Assembly (NCBI GenBank): GCA_016802295.1
Contig: JAESIW010000137.1
Coordinates: forward strand, 1,107,318 to 1,171,317
Direction of reading: 5' to 3'
From: Brachionus rotundiformis
Lineage: Eukaryota; Rotifera; Eurotatoria; Ploima; Brachionidae
DNA length: 64,000 nucleotides
The notes beneath the pieces are model-generated. The model did not search any database. It was not told the DNA's origin and saw nothing but the letters and a program-made list of their open reading frames with translations. This document shows positions 1-12,262 of the stretch, one piece after another. Positions within the stretch are counted from its first letter, which is position 1. The number at the start of each line of letters is the position of its first letter. Position numbers and translations under genes: made by a program.

Positions 1-3000
1 GACATATCCTGTTGTGCTGAATAAGACCCAGTTTTAAACTTGGTCGCATAATCACCATAATGGCAGTCAGTGCTCTGGTAACTTTTGTTCTGGACTGGGA
101 ACGTGTTATAAGAAGAAAATTTTTGACTTGGCGACGGACTTGCCGAACTTAAGCTCTCTATTGAATCGGAAATAATAAGTCCATTTATTTGACTGGCTGG
201 TTGACCATTTTCTTCTACTCTGGTTTTGTTTTGCATTGCTGATTTTGCCTTGGAATTTGATCGGGAATTACTTGACTCGGCAGTTTTTCTGCCTCTTTTG
301 CTCGGTGGTGGCTTTGCCTGGTCGATAAACTGCTCCTGTTGGTTTATAATTTGGGAAGTTGGCGCCTCTGTTTGAGCCACGATAATATTCGAGTTTAGCA
401 AATTGCTTATACTTAAATTATCTGTTTTGGCTTTTGTTTCAGATGGTACAATTAAAAGGCTCGAATTTTGCGTATTAGAAGTGAGACCAGTAGACATGTT
501 ATCTTGGTAGATTAATTTTTGCGGAACTGATTGTTTACGGATTGAAGGCACAGTAGTTCCCGAAGCGCCCAGCATTCCGGATATACGCATGTTAGAGTTG
601 GCCTGTTTTGGTGGCGAAATACTCGCTGGCATTGGTATAGTTGGTGTGTTCAATGCTAAAAGATTGCGAATTGTATTCGAAGAATTTGATTGTACCTGGG
701 GACCGGATGATCGTCGAACATTTTGAACATTTTGATTTGGTACATTGTTGTTTGCCAATGGATACTGCATGGAATTTAAGCTCAAGTTCGAATTTATCTG
801 TGATAAAGAAGTTGGCATTTTGATCGGATTGTTGACATTATTTGACAATACTTGGTCCGATGAATTCTTAAAAAAGAATCTTTAAATTAAAAATTCTTCT
901 ATTAAGTCATCGGAAAGTGCTTAAATTTTAAACTTTTTTATTTCACAAAAAATATTGATATTAGAAGATAAATGATAATATTGGAAATTGGAAAAATATT
1001 AAATTTAGTTAATTTCTAATTAATAATTTATAACTTTTATTTCTGTTGATGAATTAGAATTTATAAATTTTGTATCTTTCTGATTAAAAATTGATTAAAC
1101 AAAGTTTAAAGCTAAAATTAACTTAAACAAAAGGTTATTAAAATTTTGTAAATCGAACATTAGATAAACAGATTAGAAGATTGATTTTTATAAAAAAAAT
1201 GATTATACAGTCAAAGTAATGAAAAGCCCTTAACAAAATAAACTAAAAATTAGATTTTTTTCACATTAACTAATTGCCAAAATTATAAACAAAACAAAAT
1301 TTTAAGAATTTAAAAAACTTTATAGTTAACTGACTTATTTTTTTGTATTAGAATTAATATACATCTAGTAATTACATAATTTAATTGCGTGATAAAAATA
1401 TATTAAAAAAATATATCAAAGCTATTTAATTATTAAAAAAATAAAACTAACCTTTAAATGATTAAAATCGCCAATATCAGACATGTGTCTTTGTCTCAAG
1501 GGTCTGTTATTTTGTGGCGAGGTATTCGAACCAGGTGAAATGGATTGTGCTGCAGCAACAGTTGCCAAAGTATCGAAATTGGATAAATCCGAATAATTTA
1601 TAGTCATTGAAATGTTTTGTTTATTTACTTCATCAGCATCAACTACACTCTCACTTGATTGATGATTATAAGTTTGTATCTGAACCGGTTGAATACCATC
1701 GGACCCTATCTGTGGATTAGAAGATTGTGGCGAGCTTTGCTCGGAATTTGTGTCTGCAAAATTAAAAACATCACTGCTGTTTCCTGGTAGGTCAAAAAAG
1801 TCAAAATTTGGAAACAAATGCATCAAATCTGGCTGAAATAGGTCCGGGTTTGTGCCAAATATTGTGTCTTTGGGATCTTCGTTCAAGTGTGTGCTGAATA
1901 GGGTATCTGAACTAAAATTGTTCAGGTCAAAATCGAACAGACCAGGCGATGGGGACCTGCATCGATTATTAAATTGCATTTGCTTGCTAGCTATTGGCAC
2001 ATTTGGACTATAACCTCCCACTGCATTACCAGAATAACTACTTGTTGTATAATTGGAATTTAGATTATAATGACCAAAAGAGTTTATGTTTTGAGGCGTG
2101 TTGGGCCCAAATGAGCTAAAATTGGAGTCGTTAGGCACAGTTACGTTGAACTCGCTATGATTATACTCGTTTACATTATTGAAATTGTTTGAATAAACAT
2201 AATTTGGCTGCACTTGGTAATTGGAGTTGTAGTTCATGGTGCTATCGAAATAATGTGTCTCATTCAAGCTGGAACTTAGCTGCTGAGTGCTGCTCGAGTC
2301 TGATCCACTCTGTGTATAGCCATTTATTGGTATTAAATTTTCACCAATATCACAATTTGGCTTTATCTGTTTGCGCGATATCTCACGCCATTTTTTGTAC
2401 TCATTAGTGATCGATTCCAGTCGCGCTTTCCAATAGTTTTCCTCTTTTTTGGACATTTTTTGCATTGGAGCCTTTTCATCCAATCCATTGGCAAACTGGC
2501 AAATCAATCTTAATTTCATATTTGGTTGATCTTTTTTACCACCTAGTTTCAGTCAACAATTAGTTAAAAAATTTTTATTGTTTTTATTTAAAATTTAAAT
2601 TTCATTGATTTGAAGACTAATTAATTGAATTATCAAAACAATTTTAAAATAAACTTTAAAATTAATTAAAAGAATATCAGATATATGATGAAAGAATAGG
2701 CTATAAAATTTAACCAATTGTAAACTGTAAGACCTTATTGATTTGTTTAAATTGACAAACACTGTGGAACATGTCTATTGGTAGTTTCCACTGTGGTTTT
2801 CAAGCACAAGTACAGGTATGGTATTGTGAATGAAAAGAACAAGTTAGAGCATTCGAAGCTCATCAACTGATTGTTTTAAAGCAATAATTAAAAAAGACTT
2901 AAAAATTATTTATCTTTTTGTTTATTTTATTATATTTTTTGCTTTTCAAATGTTTTAAGTTTTAGTCATTTTTGCCTTGGAATAAACCACTATACTTTTC

Positions 3001-3726
3001 AATACTAAAAGTATGAAAATTGAGAATTGGTTCTCTACAAACAAGTACATGAATCAAAAAATTTTATCACATTTTAAAAAATTTAATTTAGAAAAAAAAA
3101 TTTTTTTTTTGAAGTCCTGTCCAAAAGAAAAGATAGTATAAAAATAGATCCTAATGTCACAATGACCTCATTCTATGGTAAAAATTAAAAAGCAAATATT
3201 TACATTGTTCAAACCAACTTCTCCATATGACATTGTTTAAGCGAATTTTTTCAGTTACTTGCAGCTTGAGTCCCTTGAAATTTTTCCACTTTGGTGAAGT
3301 TAAGTTGTTGCTGTATGCCGATTTAATGTAGAACATTAAATTCTTGAGACTTTTGTTATTTTTGTCAAGTGAAAGACCACCACTAATGCTCCCATTCGAG
3401 CTGATCATAGCCTGAATTTTGGCAAACGGACCACTGGCAATCTTTCGTATGCTTGACGAGGTGTTTTTTTTGTGTGACGCCTTGCTCTGATGGGGCACCT
3501 CGGGCTCGTGGTAAACATAGTGTTCCTGGTCGGCGTTCAAATTGGTGTTCAGTGTTACGTCATTGTTGGTCGCGTCCGGGCTAGCTATCGGCATCTCAAC
3601 CGTGTCCTCGCTTTGGTCATGCAGCGAGCTAGTCATGTAATGGCCCGAGTGAATCCGACTGCCGGAGTTGTTTGACGAGCCGCCTTTGGTACAATCACTT
3701 TTGAATTTTTTGCTTGTCCTATTCAT
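1..3726 (-). CDS. Mondo-family bHLHZ transcription factor (MLXIP/MLXIPL, Mio, MML-1 type), 3' end missing
   Basis: Three exons on the minus strand: 3726-3204, 2542-1452 and 866-1 (open to the window edge). Intron phases agree, and exons 1 and 2 together make 538 codons. Seen: residues 25-34 RIHSGHYMTS match Mondo conserved region I; LTSPKWKNFKGLKL (142-155) and IRLNNVIWRSW (161-171) match regions II-III; ENYWKARLESI and EYKKWR at the start of exon 2 match regions IV-V. The rest is a Q/N/S-rich low-complexity stretch typical of a transactivation domain, with a basic KRGRK patch in exon 3. Known: Mondo proteins bind Mlx, shuttle from cytoplasm to nucleus on glucose-6-phosphate and activate carbohydrate-response genes; the N-terminal regions found here carry the glucose-sensing and 14-3-3/export functions. 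The bHLHZ and C-terminal dimerisation domains must lie left of base 1. Introns are 661 and 585 bases, long for this window. The family call is firm; MLXIP versus MLXIPL cannot be decided in an invertebrate. Confidence 0.88.
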
Positions 3727-6700
3727 TTTTACTCACTGTTAATTTTTAAACAAACAAAATTTTCATCTTAATAAAAAATTCAAAAAATTTAAAAATTAAA
3801 AAAAACCAACTTGGCTCATCTAGAACTATAAAATTATAATTTTATGTACTTTTCTGCTTTAATTAAGGCTTTTTTTCGCATATAATTTATTATAATTTTC
3901 AAATTATTTTAAACCAAGCTAAAAAACGCCTATTTTTACTTGTATATAATGATAAATATTGTACTAAAATTTTTGTTTATATTGTTACCAATACTGTGCC
4001 AATGTCTTAGTCTAACATAATTTATTTGTAATCAACTAAAGGTGCGCTCAAGACGCTCACATTGCCACTTTACCTAGAATAAATTAAACTTATAAAATCT
4101 AGCCGTTCTTAGAAGATAAACAAAGTATGTTTAATGCCAAAATCCGGATATTCGATTTTGGCCCTTAGTTCTCTCGGGAATAATCTATGAAACTAACAAA
4201 AAAATTATTTATTTAACTTTTTTGCAATTGAAAATAATTAAAAAAAATTAAACTATAATAAGCTTTTATTCGAAATGAATGACTCGTAATTGCTAAATAA
4301 TTTATTTTTTATATAAAATACCAGTCAAAACTATTTGCCACACAATTTGGTTCACAACACGTTCCCTTTTTTGCCTAGAAATCAAAGACAAAAGCTAAAA
4401 AATCTTGTTTTAAAATAAGATAACTTAAATTGATATTGTCTAGTAATAAAACTTCCTGAGACATTTTTTTTTTTAATAATTTTTTTAATTTTCTTTACAA
4501 AGTTAATTTTTGAATAGACAAAAATAAGTTTATTTAAAAGCAAGTTGAGCAAAATTTCTTATCTCTGAATTTTAATTTAATATATCACATTTAAATATTT
4601 ATCAAAAACGAAAATTATAGGGTCATAATTTAAAATCAATAGTTGCTATTGGTGCAAGATAATTGGGCTTAAATTACGAAAGATACTCACTTTCTTTAGA
4701 CTAAGTTATATTTTTATTATGAATACAAAAATTAAATTTTCTCTCTTTTAAAATATACATTTGAGTAAATCTTGATTAAAAAAAGCCGATTGATTAAATA
4801 TTTAAAGAAAAAAATATTCAACATTTATTGATTTTAATTGTTTATCTTCATTAGATAATTGGCACTCGAGCGAGATTAGTTTATCAAAATTATTTTAAGG
4901 CCTCTTTCGGGACCAGATGAATATCTTTTTTATGTTTCAGAGATAAAAAATTCTTAATGTACTAGACTTCACATGGTCAGAATTTTAATTTGGAAAAAAT
5001 GAATTTAAATCTATTTGAACATACTTAAAATTCTAGATCTAAGCCTATGATTGACATGCAAGGTGGCTCCAAAGCCCCCAATTTCTATTTAGCTGAACAT
5101 ATCAATTTTGGTATTTAATTTCATATTTTTTTGGTGTCAGAGGCAAATTTTTGAGCGATCAATTCATGTAACTAAGAAAGATAAGCATTGTAAAATCTTC
5201 AAATTATCAATTTAGATTTATTAGTGTAACTATGGAAATTGATGGTTTTAACAAAAAATTTTATATCAAAAAAAAGCGTGTTCGATTTCGGATTGAAGCA
5301 TCATTCAGCGTGTGTTTGGAGTAGTTTTTTAGAGCTTAAGCACTTTGGTATTTATATTTCTCGTCAGTTCCGATATTTGAATTTATATCTTTGGCTTTTT
5401 TATTTTTATGTTTTTTATTATTTTTTGTTTTATACACGATCTAAAATTTATTAATTAATATTTGGTCTACGTGATTTATCTGTTTTTTCTCAAACTAAGG
5501 CTCGTATTAGCTGACATTGGACCGTCAATATTTGCCTTTAATTTAAGTTATATAATCAAAATCGATCAATTTTAATTAAATTTTATTGACAATTAAATTA
5601 AATTAAAATAAAATTTTCTTTCTCTCTTCTTGTTTTTACTTAAAATCCATAGACATTTAATTTCTAACATTTTAATCGAGTTTCTCCATAGTCAGTTTAA
5701 TTAAGTTAAAATCAAATTTAATTAAAAATTAATTTAATTTTTCAAGATGATGATGTTTGAGATATGACAACTCTTGTGTCGCAAAACTCAATGTTAAATA
5801 TCCTCTTCAAGCTTTTGAGAGATATTTACTTTAAAGGTAATTTCTCTTTTGTTTTTCTTTTATGTGAAAATTGAGAATTTTCCTAAGTACTTTCTTTTTT
5901 TTGTTCTTGGTCTATGCCATTCTTTGTCATCTAAGACTTTAAGATACCTATTATTAATCGTAGTCAAAATATAAATTTAACAAAATATTTGTATCTATGC
6001 TAATTATCTTAGTAACGGAGAATTGTGCCTATTATTTTTTGTTTTTTTGCTTTTTTTTTTATTTTTTTATAAAAAACAAAGTGAGAGAAAATATTCTTAA
6101 AATAAATCACGATTTTAATTTTTGTCAAATAATTCTAACCAAGAAGCACGTTTTAAATTTCATCTAAATCCAGTTTTAGGGTTGTTTAAAACAAGCTGTT
6201 AAAATCATCAAAACCGAGTTTATCTTAATTATTTTAAATTTTCCCAAACACAATAAATTCCAAGAATAAATTAATTTTTTTTGTTTTTAGTTTAATTAAA
6301 TAATTTTTTTAAACAATCGAACAAATAATGATAGTTGTATGTAGCAGGGCATTTAGCTGAGCGTAGTAGCATCAATGATTAGAGACAATTAGATATTTCC
6401 TCTATTTACTTCCGTCTATTTGTTCCTAATAGAGATGGAACATATCAAATAAAATACATATTAAAATCAATACTATTTGAGTGTATTATCTAATTTCTTG
6501 AATTACTCACATTTTCAATTTTCTGGTTGCCTAGTTGCAAATTTATGGATTTAAGTTTTTTTTTACCAATTTTCTCTAATTCCTATGTGATAAAAAAATT
6601 CTCTTTTATTTAAAGCTATTTTTAAATAATAATCATCAAATACAAATTTATTATGATCTAATATCAAATAAATTCTCGTTAGGCAGATCTGAAATCGATC

Positions 6701-6995
6701 AGTGCCAGCCTAGCAACCAGCATTTGAAAATATGCTGAGGATAAGTGTCAAATTTCTAGCAGGTATTGTCTTAGCGAATGTTTATCCAGGCAGATAAATA
6801 GTGGCGTTTATTTTTTTTGCAGATTAGAATAAAATGTTCCAAGTATCCTGGAATGTGTGCCAAATTAGCTCAATAAAAACCAATTAAAGCTTTTTGTTCA
6901 TGGTTAGCTGAACATTTTTGGCTATTCAGTCAACTTGCTTCCGGATACTATCTGTATATTTGTTTAGCTGAGCTATTTCGCATTGCTAGCCAGAC

Positions 6996-7003
6996 TATAA
7001 ATA
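6996..7003 (+). promoter_or_regulatory. TATA box, candidate core promoter of the FOXN gene
   Basis: TATAAATA at 6996-7003 in a locally GC-richer stretch, about 485 bases before the FOXN start codon and on the same strand. Initiation about 30 bases downstream (near 7025-7035) would give a 5' leader of about 455 bases. TATA-like words are common in AT-rich DNA; the setting is what makes this one stand out. Confidence 0.4.
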
Positions 7004-7051
7004 CCAGTACAGGTATTCTCTACTGATAATAGCATCCGCTATTCGGCTATT

Positions 7052-7072
7052 AACGTCACTCTTAATGACGTT
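7052..7072. promoter_or_regulatory. CRE-half-site palindrome
   Basis: AACGTCA (7052-7058) and TGACGTT (7066-7072) form an inverted repeat around a 7-base spacer. TGACG is the CREB/ATF (bZIP) half-site core. It lies about 50 bases after the TATA box, within the presumed leader or core promoter of the FOXN gene. Function is inferred. Confidence 0.35.
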
Positions 7073-7486
7073 TCCTCAGGTTATTTCGAAATAAATTCCT
7101 CATCTGAATTATGAAATTCATCGCTAAGGCTTGCGTAGTTACATAAAATTCCAACTCATTTTCATATTCAGCTCAATTCCACGGCTTCCCTGACATGCTC
7201 TCTCATAGGCCATTTAGCAGTGAAGTATCTGTCTGCACAGATAAGATAAGAGTTGCCAAATTTCGTAATTTATCTTGCTCAGCAAACTTCGTCATTTCAA
7301 AAGTCTAGAAGTTTTTTATTTCTTATAATTTTTTATTAAATAATAAAATAAAATATTAAAAAAAAATTAAATAAAATTTTCTCAGACATTCTAATTATAA
7401 ATGCTGTTACTAGGAGGATTAATGATTCTTATCTTGACTTTAAACTTTAGATGAGCTAATATTGGTACAAATAAAACCAAGTAAAA

Positions 7487-8548
7487 ATGAGCACCGCAAA
7501 CATGATTAGAAAAACTCAAATGCAATCGCTGAAGATTCCGCTCGGTGGCGAAATCGAATCGGATTTGACCGAGCTGTCGTGGCTCACCAACAACATAAAC
7601 ATTCTTGAACCTAGAGCCACATCTTTGCCACAACCAAAGCACAATATTCGCCTGACTCACTCGACTACAATCAAACGAAAGGAAAATTTCGACAAAGCAC
7701 CTGATTCTCCGTCCTCTGTGTCCTCATCTTCATCTTGCTCGTCCCTGTCACCATGTCTCTCACCATGCTCCAATTGCAACCTGTCCATAAAAGCATCTAA
7801 GCACCAGGAAAATGGCTCAATACACGGCAAACCGTGCATCACGCTCAGCTGTCTTATATTCATGGCTTTGCAAGAGTCCGAAAAAAAAACCCTACCAGTT
7901 AGGGAAATTTATGAGTGGATAGAGAACAATTTTTCCTACTACAAGAACAGTCTTAACTCTGGATGGAAAAGTTCCATAAGGCATAATTTGTCTTTTAGTA
8001 AATGTTTTGTAAAATTAGACAGAAATGAATCTGTTCTGCTGAGGCCTAAGACAGACCTGGCAAATTTGCATGTGCTTAGCGGCCGGAAGAGACGTGCGCC
8101 AAATTCAGTGGGCACCTGTTGGAAAGTGAATGAAGAGTGCAGGCCTTATTTGGTGCACACTTTGAAAAAGTCTGTTTTCTGGATGCGCAATTGGGAGCGC
8201 TTTCCGAACTTGGCCAATGTGGTCAACAGTGTTGATCTGGACACAAAAAATACCAATCATGTACATCAAATGGAAAAAAAGCCAAAGCTTGAAGCATGCG
8301 AGCCTAAAAATCTGATGGAGTTCGTGCAAAAACAGCAAGAACAACTGACCAACTCGATGAAGAACGATTTGGAAGATAAGCTCGATCTTTCGGCATCATC
8401 CAGTTCGCTCTCATCCGTTTTATCTAGCGATTCGGTTTGCAAACGCCTGAAAAAAGACGAGGACAAATTGAACTTGAGCTCCGATCTTGAGATCGAAGTA
8501 GCTTCGACTCTAGTCGATATGAAAAGAATAGCGACAAGAAGCAAATAG
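7487..8548 (+). CDS. forkhead transcription factor, FOXN2/3 (CHES1) class
   Basis: Intronless 353-residue protein. Forkhead domain at about residues 115-228: PCITLSCLIFMAL opens helix 1, PVREIYEWIENNF is helix 2, and SGWKSSIRHNLSFSKCF (158-174) is the DNA-recognition helix with the invariant W and RHNLS. An upstream block DLTELSWLTNNINIL (26-40) resembles the short motif that precedes the forkhead in FOXN2/3, and TLKKS just after the wing matches ALKKT of that class, so FOXN2/3 is preferred over FOXN1/4. Odd: about 28 extra residues (roughly 181-208, with a basic GRKRRAP run) sit in wing 1, where human FOXN3 has a short turn. No splice signals bracket this insert, so it is probably translated. 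A Ser-rich stretch precedes the domain and the tail is acidic/Ser-rich. Family members are nuclear repressors in cell-cycle checkpoint and developmental control. Start chosen at the first in-frame ATG. Confidence 0.85.
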   Translation: MSTANMIRKTQMQSLKIPLGGEIESDLTELSWLTNNINILEPRATSLPQPKHNIRLTHSTTIKRKENFDKAPDSPSSVSSSSSCSSLSPCLSPCSNCNLSIKASKHQENGSIHGKPCITLSCLIFMALQESEKKTLPVREIYEWIENNFSYYKNSLNSGWKSSIRHNLSFSKCFVKLDRNESVLLRPKTDLANLHVLSGRKRRAPNSVGTCWKVNEECRPYLVHTLKKSVFWMRNWERFPNLANVVNSVDLDTKNTNHVHQMEKKPKLEACEPKNLMEFVQKQQEQLTNSMKNDLEDKLDLSASSSSLSSVLSSDSVCKRLKKDEDKLNLSSDLEIEVASTLVDMKRIATRSK

Positions 8549-10176
8549 ATATAAATGAGATAGAAATCGAATGCATCTATAAAACGTATAATAGTCACCA
8601 ATGACTAGATAAGGATTCTTTAATGCCGTTTTTATAATTTGATAGTATTTATGTTAAGTAGAAATCTAAGGCAAGTGTCCCAGTTGATGCCACAAAATTC
8701 AAATACGATAGCCCTTAAAGTTATGAAAACTTTTCTTCATGTTGTTTGATGTATTATTTTTTATTTTTTAATAAATTAATATTTAATTTAAAATATTTAT
8801 TTGGTTTATTGAAAAAAGATTTTTTTTCCCTCACAATTACAATTACACTTACATAAACTTAAACTTACATACAATATAAAAATTTTTTAATTGTCATTTC
8901 CAAAAATTATGACAAAAATGCTTAATTTTTTTTTTCATTTTTTGCTAAATATTCTCAAGTATATGACTAAATTGATGATGAAATAAAAAAAGATTTAAGG
9001 AAAACAATCAATTGTTTTAAGCAAGTAGTTATCATCAAGAAAATATTACACATTTTTATTGACAATTTTTTTATTTTTAAAATTTCATTCATTTTTTTGA
9101 TTAAAGTCAGTTCATTTTTTATCATATTTGTTTTTAAGACCTAGAAAAAATTGAATATGAATCATCGAAATGATGTTTTTTAAACTATCTTTACAAACTT
9201 GGCTTCTAAAATAGCTTTTTTTATATTTATTCTTTTTTGTTTTAAATTTATTTTTTGCCATTAGATCTAGTCTTATAATCAGCTCGTCGCATATTTTTGA
9301 TTTTTGCTTTCAAATTTTTTCTCTCAAATATGAAAATGGACCAGAAAACTAATTAAATGAATAAGAAACAATACAAATTAATGAGTATAACAAATCTATT
9401 AGATTTTAAGGTTTTGAAGTCAAAAAAAATTTTTTTAAATATCTTGATTTAGTAGATAAAAAAACGTCTTTATTTAAGTTAAATAGTTTTGATATTTTAC
9501 TGATAATTATATTAAATTATTTGTTTTCAGCAAACGAACTTACCAATTTTCCTATTCCCAAGTTTAAAATAATAATTCTTTAGTTTTAATACTTGATAAG
9601 AATGATTTTAAAAAATTAAATGCTAGAAATAAATTTATGATAATTTTTAAAAATGAAAAAAATATATATAAATATGTCTATTAAATTATTCAAAAGTCAA
9701 TCATTAAATAGATAGTAATATTCTTTTATTTTTCGGTTAAAATTAATAAAAATTAATAATTTAATGGTTTGATTAAAATTTTATTGATTTATTGTCACTT
9801 GAAAATTGGAATTTTTTTTTCGCTAGATTAAAATGTAAAAAAATTTTTACTTAACCGTAAATAAAAAAATATCAAAAAGATAATTATCTAGCTTTAGCAT
9901 CTGCTTTTTGTTGAATTTAAATTCAAACATATCAATTTCTGATTTTTTTAAATATTAAAGTTTGTAGATTTTTTATTTTTTGTTTAGCTTTTTACAAATT
10001 TTTAAAATCTCATGAAATTTTCAATCTGAAATTTAAAACTAGAATGCTTTTATAGGACTCAGTCTAAGAGATAACAAATAGTATATGTGTTTTGTCTATA
10101 ATTTTGCCACCTTGATTTTTTTTGACTCGTTTTCATTGAGTTCAAATATTGTTTTCATTTTCATTTAAGGCCTGCG
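8549..10176. other. intergenic; FOXN 3' end and upstream region of the SLC7 gene
   Basis: AT-rich, no supported coding frame. An AATAAA at 8770-8775, about 220 bases after the FOXN stop, is the likely polyadenylation signal. The remainder is homopolymer-rich and holds nothing I can name. Confidence 0.55.
8770..8775 (+). terminator. polyadenylation signal of the FOXN gene
   Basis: AATAAA about 220 bases after the stop codon, followed by a T-rich stretch. It is the first canonical hexamer after the gene. Confidence 0.4.
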
Positions 10177-12054
10177 ATGGCAAAGAATTCGGTCAAGTTG
10201 GAAAGAAATTTAAACCTAATCAATGGCATATCAATTTTGATTGGTGTTATTGTGGGATCAGGAATTTTCATCTCACCTAAAGTAATCAATTGTGTTTATA
10301 ATTTGGTGCTTTTAATGACTTAAAAATTAAATAGGGTGTCATATCAGAATGTGGGTCTATAGGTCTGTCACTAATAATATGGGTGCTTTGCGGAGTTATA
10401 TCTATGTTTGGAGCCATATCTTATGCAGGTTAATATTTGCCAGTAAAATAACAAAATGATTATTTAAAAAAAAACTCGGTTTTAACAGAGCTTGGTTGTA
10501 TGATTCCCAAAGCTGGTGGTGAATATGAATATTTGATGGTTTCATTTGGTAAACTGCCAGGGTTTTTATTCATTTGGACATTTATAATTGTAATGATACC
10601 ATCTTCATTTGCATTGTCTTCACTAATTTTTGCAGACTATGCACTTCAGCCATTTTACGATGGCTGTCCTCCACCACTATCGGCTAGAACACTTCTTGCG
10701 GCCTGCTCGATTAGTAATTAATACAATATAAGTTAATTGTCAATTACTAACAAATTTTTAATTAAGTAATTTTAACATTCATAAATTCAATAAGTGTAAA
10801 AGCAACAAATTTTTTCCAAAATGTATTCACAATTGGCAAAATAATGGGCTTATTGGCAATTATTGTGCTCGGTGCTTACAGTCTTTACATGGGTAGGCTT
10901 TTGGAAAAATTTTCAATCTATTATTAACAAATTGGAATGTTAAGGAAGGACGGAAAATTTCCAAAATCCTTTCGAGAACTCTAATTTGGATGCTGGAAAG
11001 ATTGCCCTTGCATTCTATTCAGGCATGTACAGCTATTCTGGTTGGAGTTTTCTAAATTATGTTGTTGAAGAAATAAAAAATCCTAATAAGTTATATTTAA
11101 AATATGAAAAATTTAAACAAAAAATTAATTTTTTTTTCAAGAGTTTTGCCATTGTCAATTTTTATCGGCCTTGGTGTTGTAATTGTTATCTATGCATTTT
11201 CAAACATTGCCTATTTCACTTTGCTTACACCTAGAGAAATGATTGAATCATCGGCTGTTGCATTCGTAAAATTAAAAAAAATTGATTATTTTTTTTTAAT
11301 TTTTAAAGATTTTTTTCCAAAGACATTTTCAGAAAAAATCTTAAATGAATATTCGTGGATAATTTCAATATTTGTTTCCTTGTCTTCCTTGGGTTACATT
11401 AATGGAGCTTTGTTCTCAGCTTCAAGAACAATTTTCGGGGCAGTAAACATCCAACCTTACCATAAGCTGGCTGTGAGTAATTTTTTTCTTTAAAGGCTAG
11501 AAACAACCACATGCCTTCGGTCTTGGCACTCATAAACATAAAATTTCTTACTCCAATAACTTCAATTATATTCATGGGCCTAGCCAGTTTGGTGTGCTTG
11601 GTAATTGAGGATACGTTTGTGCTGTTGAAACTGACCATGCTTTCCGAATATATTTTTTTTGGTGGAACTGTAGCTGGTTTATTATGGTTGAGAAAAAAGC
11701 AACCTGATGTTATTAGACCAATAAAAGTATTATTAAAATGTGAAAACAATTTTTTATCTAATAACCCTATTTTAAGGTCAATTTGTTCTTTCCAGTGGTG
11801 TTTCTATTGACTTGCGTGTTTACCATTCTAATGACGTTAATAATAACACCTTTTGATTCATTATTGTGCTTTTTTTTCATATTAATTGGCATACCGGTTT
11901 ATTATTTATTTGTTGTTGTGAGAAAACCCGAGTCTATACAGTCTAAAATAGGTAAATATTATTAAATTCAGTTTAACAAGTAATTAAAAAATGAATTTTG
12001 CCAAGATTATTTCACAATTTTTACACAGAAGCTCACCTATTCCGTTTTGGATGA
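10177..12054 (+). CDS. SLC7 light-chain amino-acid transporter (LAT / y+LAT / xCT group)
   Basis: Nine exons: 10177-10281, 10335-10428, 10489-10713, 10767-10892, 10945-11089, 11142-11442, 11496-11726, 11777-11951, 12029-12054. Joined they make exactly 476 codons (475 residues), near the usual length of about 500. Seen: GSGIFISP (27-34), the broken TM1 substrate-site signature; AGGEYEYL in TM3; YDGCPPP, whose Cys126 aligns with the cysteine that forms a disulfide with the SLC3A2/4F2hc heavy chain; GWSFLNYVVEE in TM6; KVLPLSIFIGLGVV in TM7; ARNNHMPSVLAL; RPIKVNLFFP; GIPVYYLF in TM12. Known: the family exchanges large neutral, cationic or acidic amino acids at the plasma membrane as a heterodimer. 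The conserved cysteine argues for heavy-chain partnering here too. A Lys/Phe-rich insert near 11266-11310 looks like a small intron, but removing it breaks the frame, so I keep it as coding. Substrate class not assigned. Confidence 0.85.
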
Positions 12055-12065
12055 TTCAAAAGATG

Positions 12066-12104
12066 AATAAATATTTTTATACTTAATTTCAACTGATGAA
12101 TAAA
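12066..12104 (+). terminator. polyadenylation signals of the SLC7 gene
   Basis: Two AATAAA hexamers (12066-12071 and 12099-12104) lie 12 and 45 bases after the stop. The 3' UTR must be very short, which fits the convergent candidate gene that ends at 12263. Confidence 0.4.
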
Positions 12105-12262
12105 GTTGTTTTAGAAAATTATTTATTTATTGATTAGTAATCAAAATGCTAAAAGGAATTATTTTTCTTCTATTCTAATCTGAAAATTTTATTTTTATTA
12201 GTCATTTAAAAAATCGACAAAAATAGATAGAATTCGATGGATTTTTGATTTTTTTTTTAATT

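Larger units (their letters stand above)
3727..7486. other. intergenic, head-to-head between Mondo and FOXN genes
   Basis: About 3.8 kb of AT-rich DNA with no convincing coding frame on either strand. The two flanking genes diverge, so this must hold both promoters. The part from about 6660 to 7300 is visibly less AT-biased than the rest, contains several copies of a TTAGCTGA word (5090, 6352, 6903, 6964) and carries the TATA box and palindrome listed separately. Confidence 0.6.

Noticed and set aside
2540..2560. Start of the second Mondo exon as an independent start codon (ATG at 2519)
   Set aside because: The exon extends to 2542 at a CTAG acceptor and joins exon 1 in phase, continuing the conserved Mondo region.
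11443..11495. Coding extension NIQPYHKLA in the SLC7 gene
   Set aside because: Splicing at GCA|GTAAAC to AAAG|GCTAGA restores the family motif GA-R-N-H-M-P; the segment is an intron of normal length.
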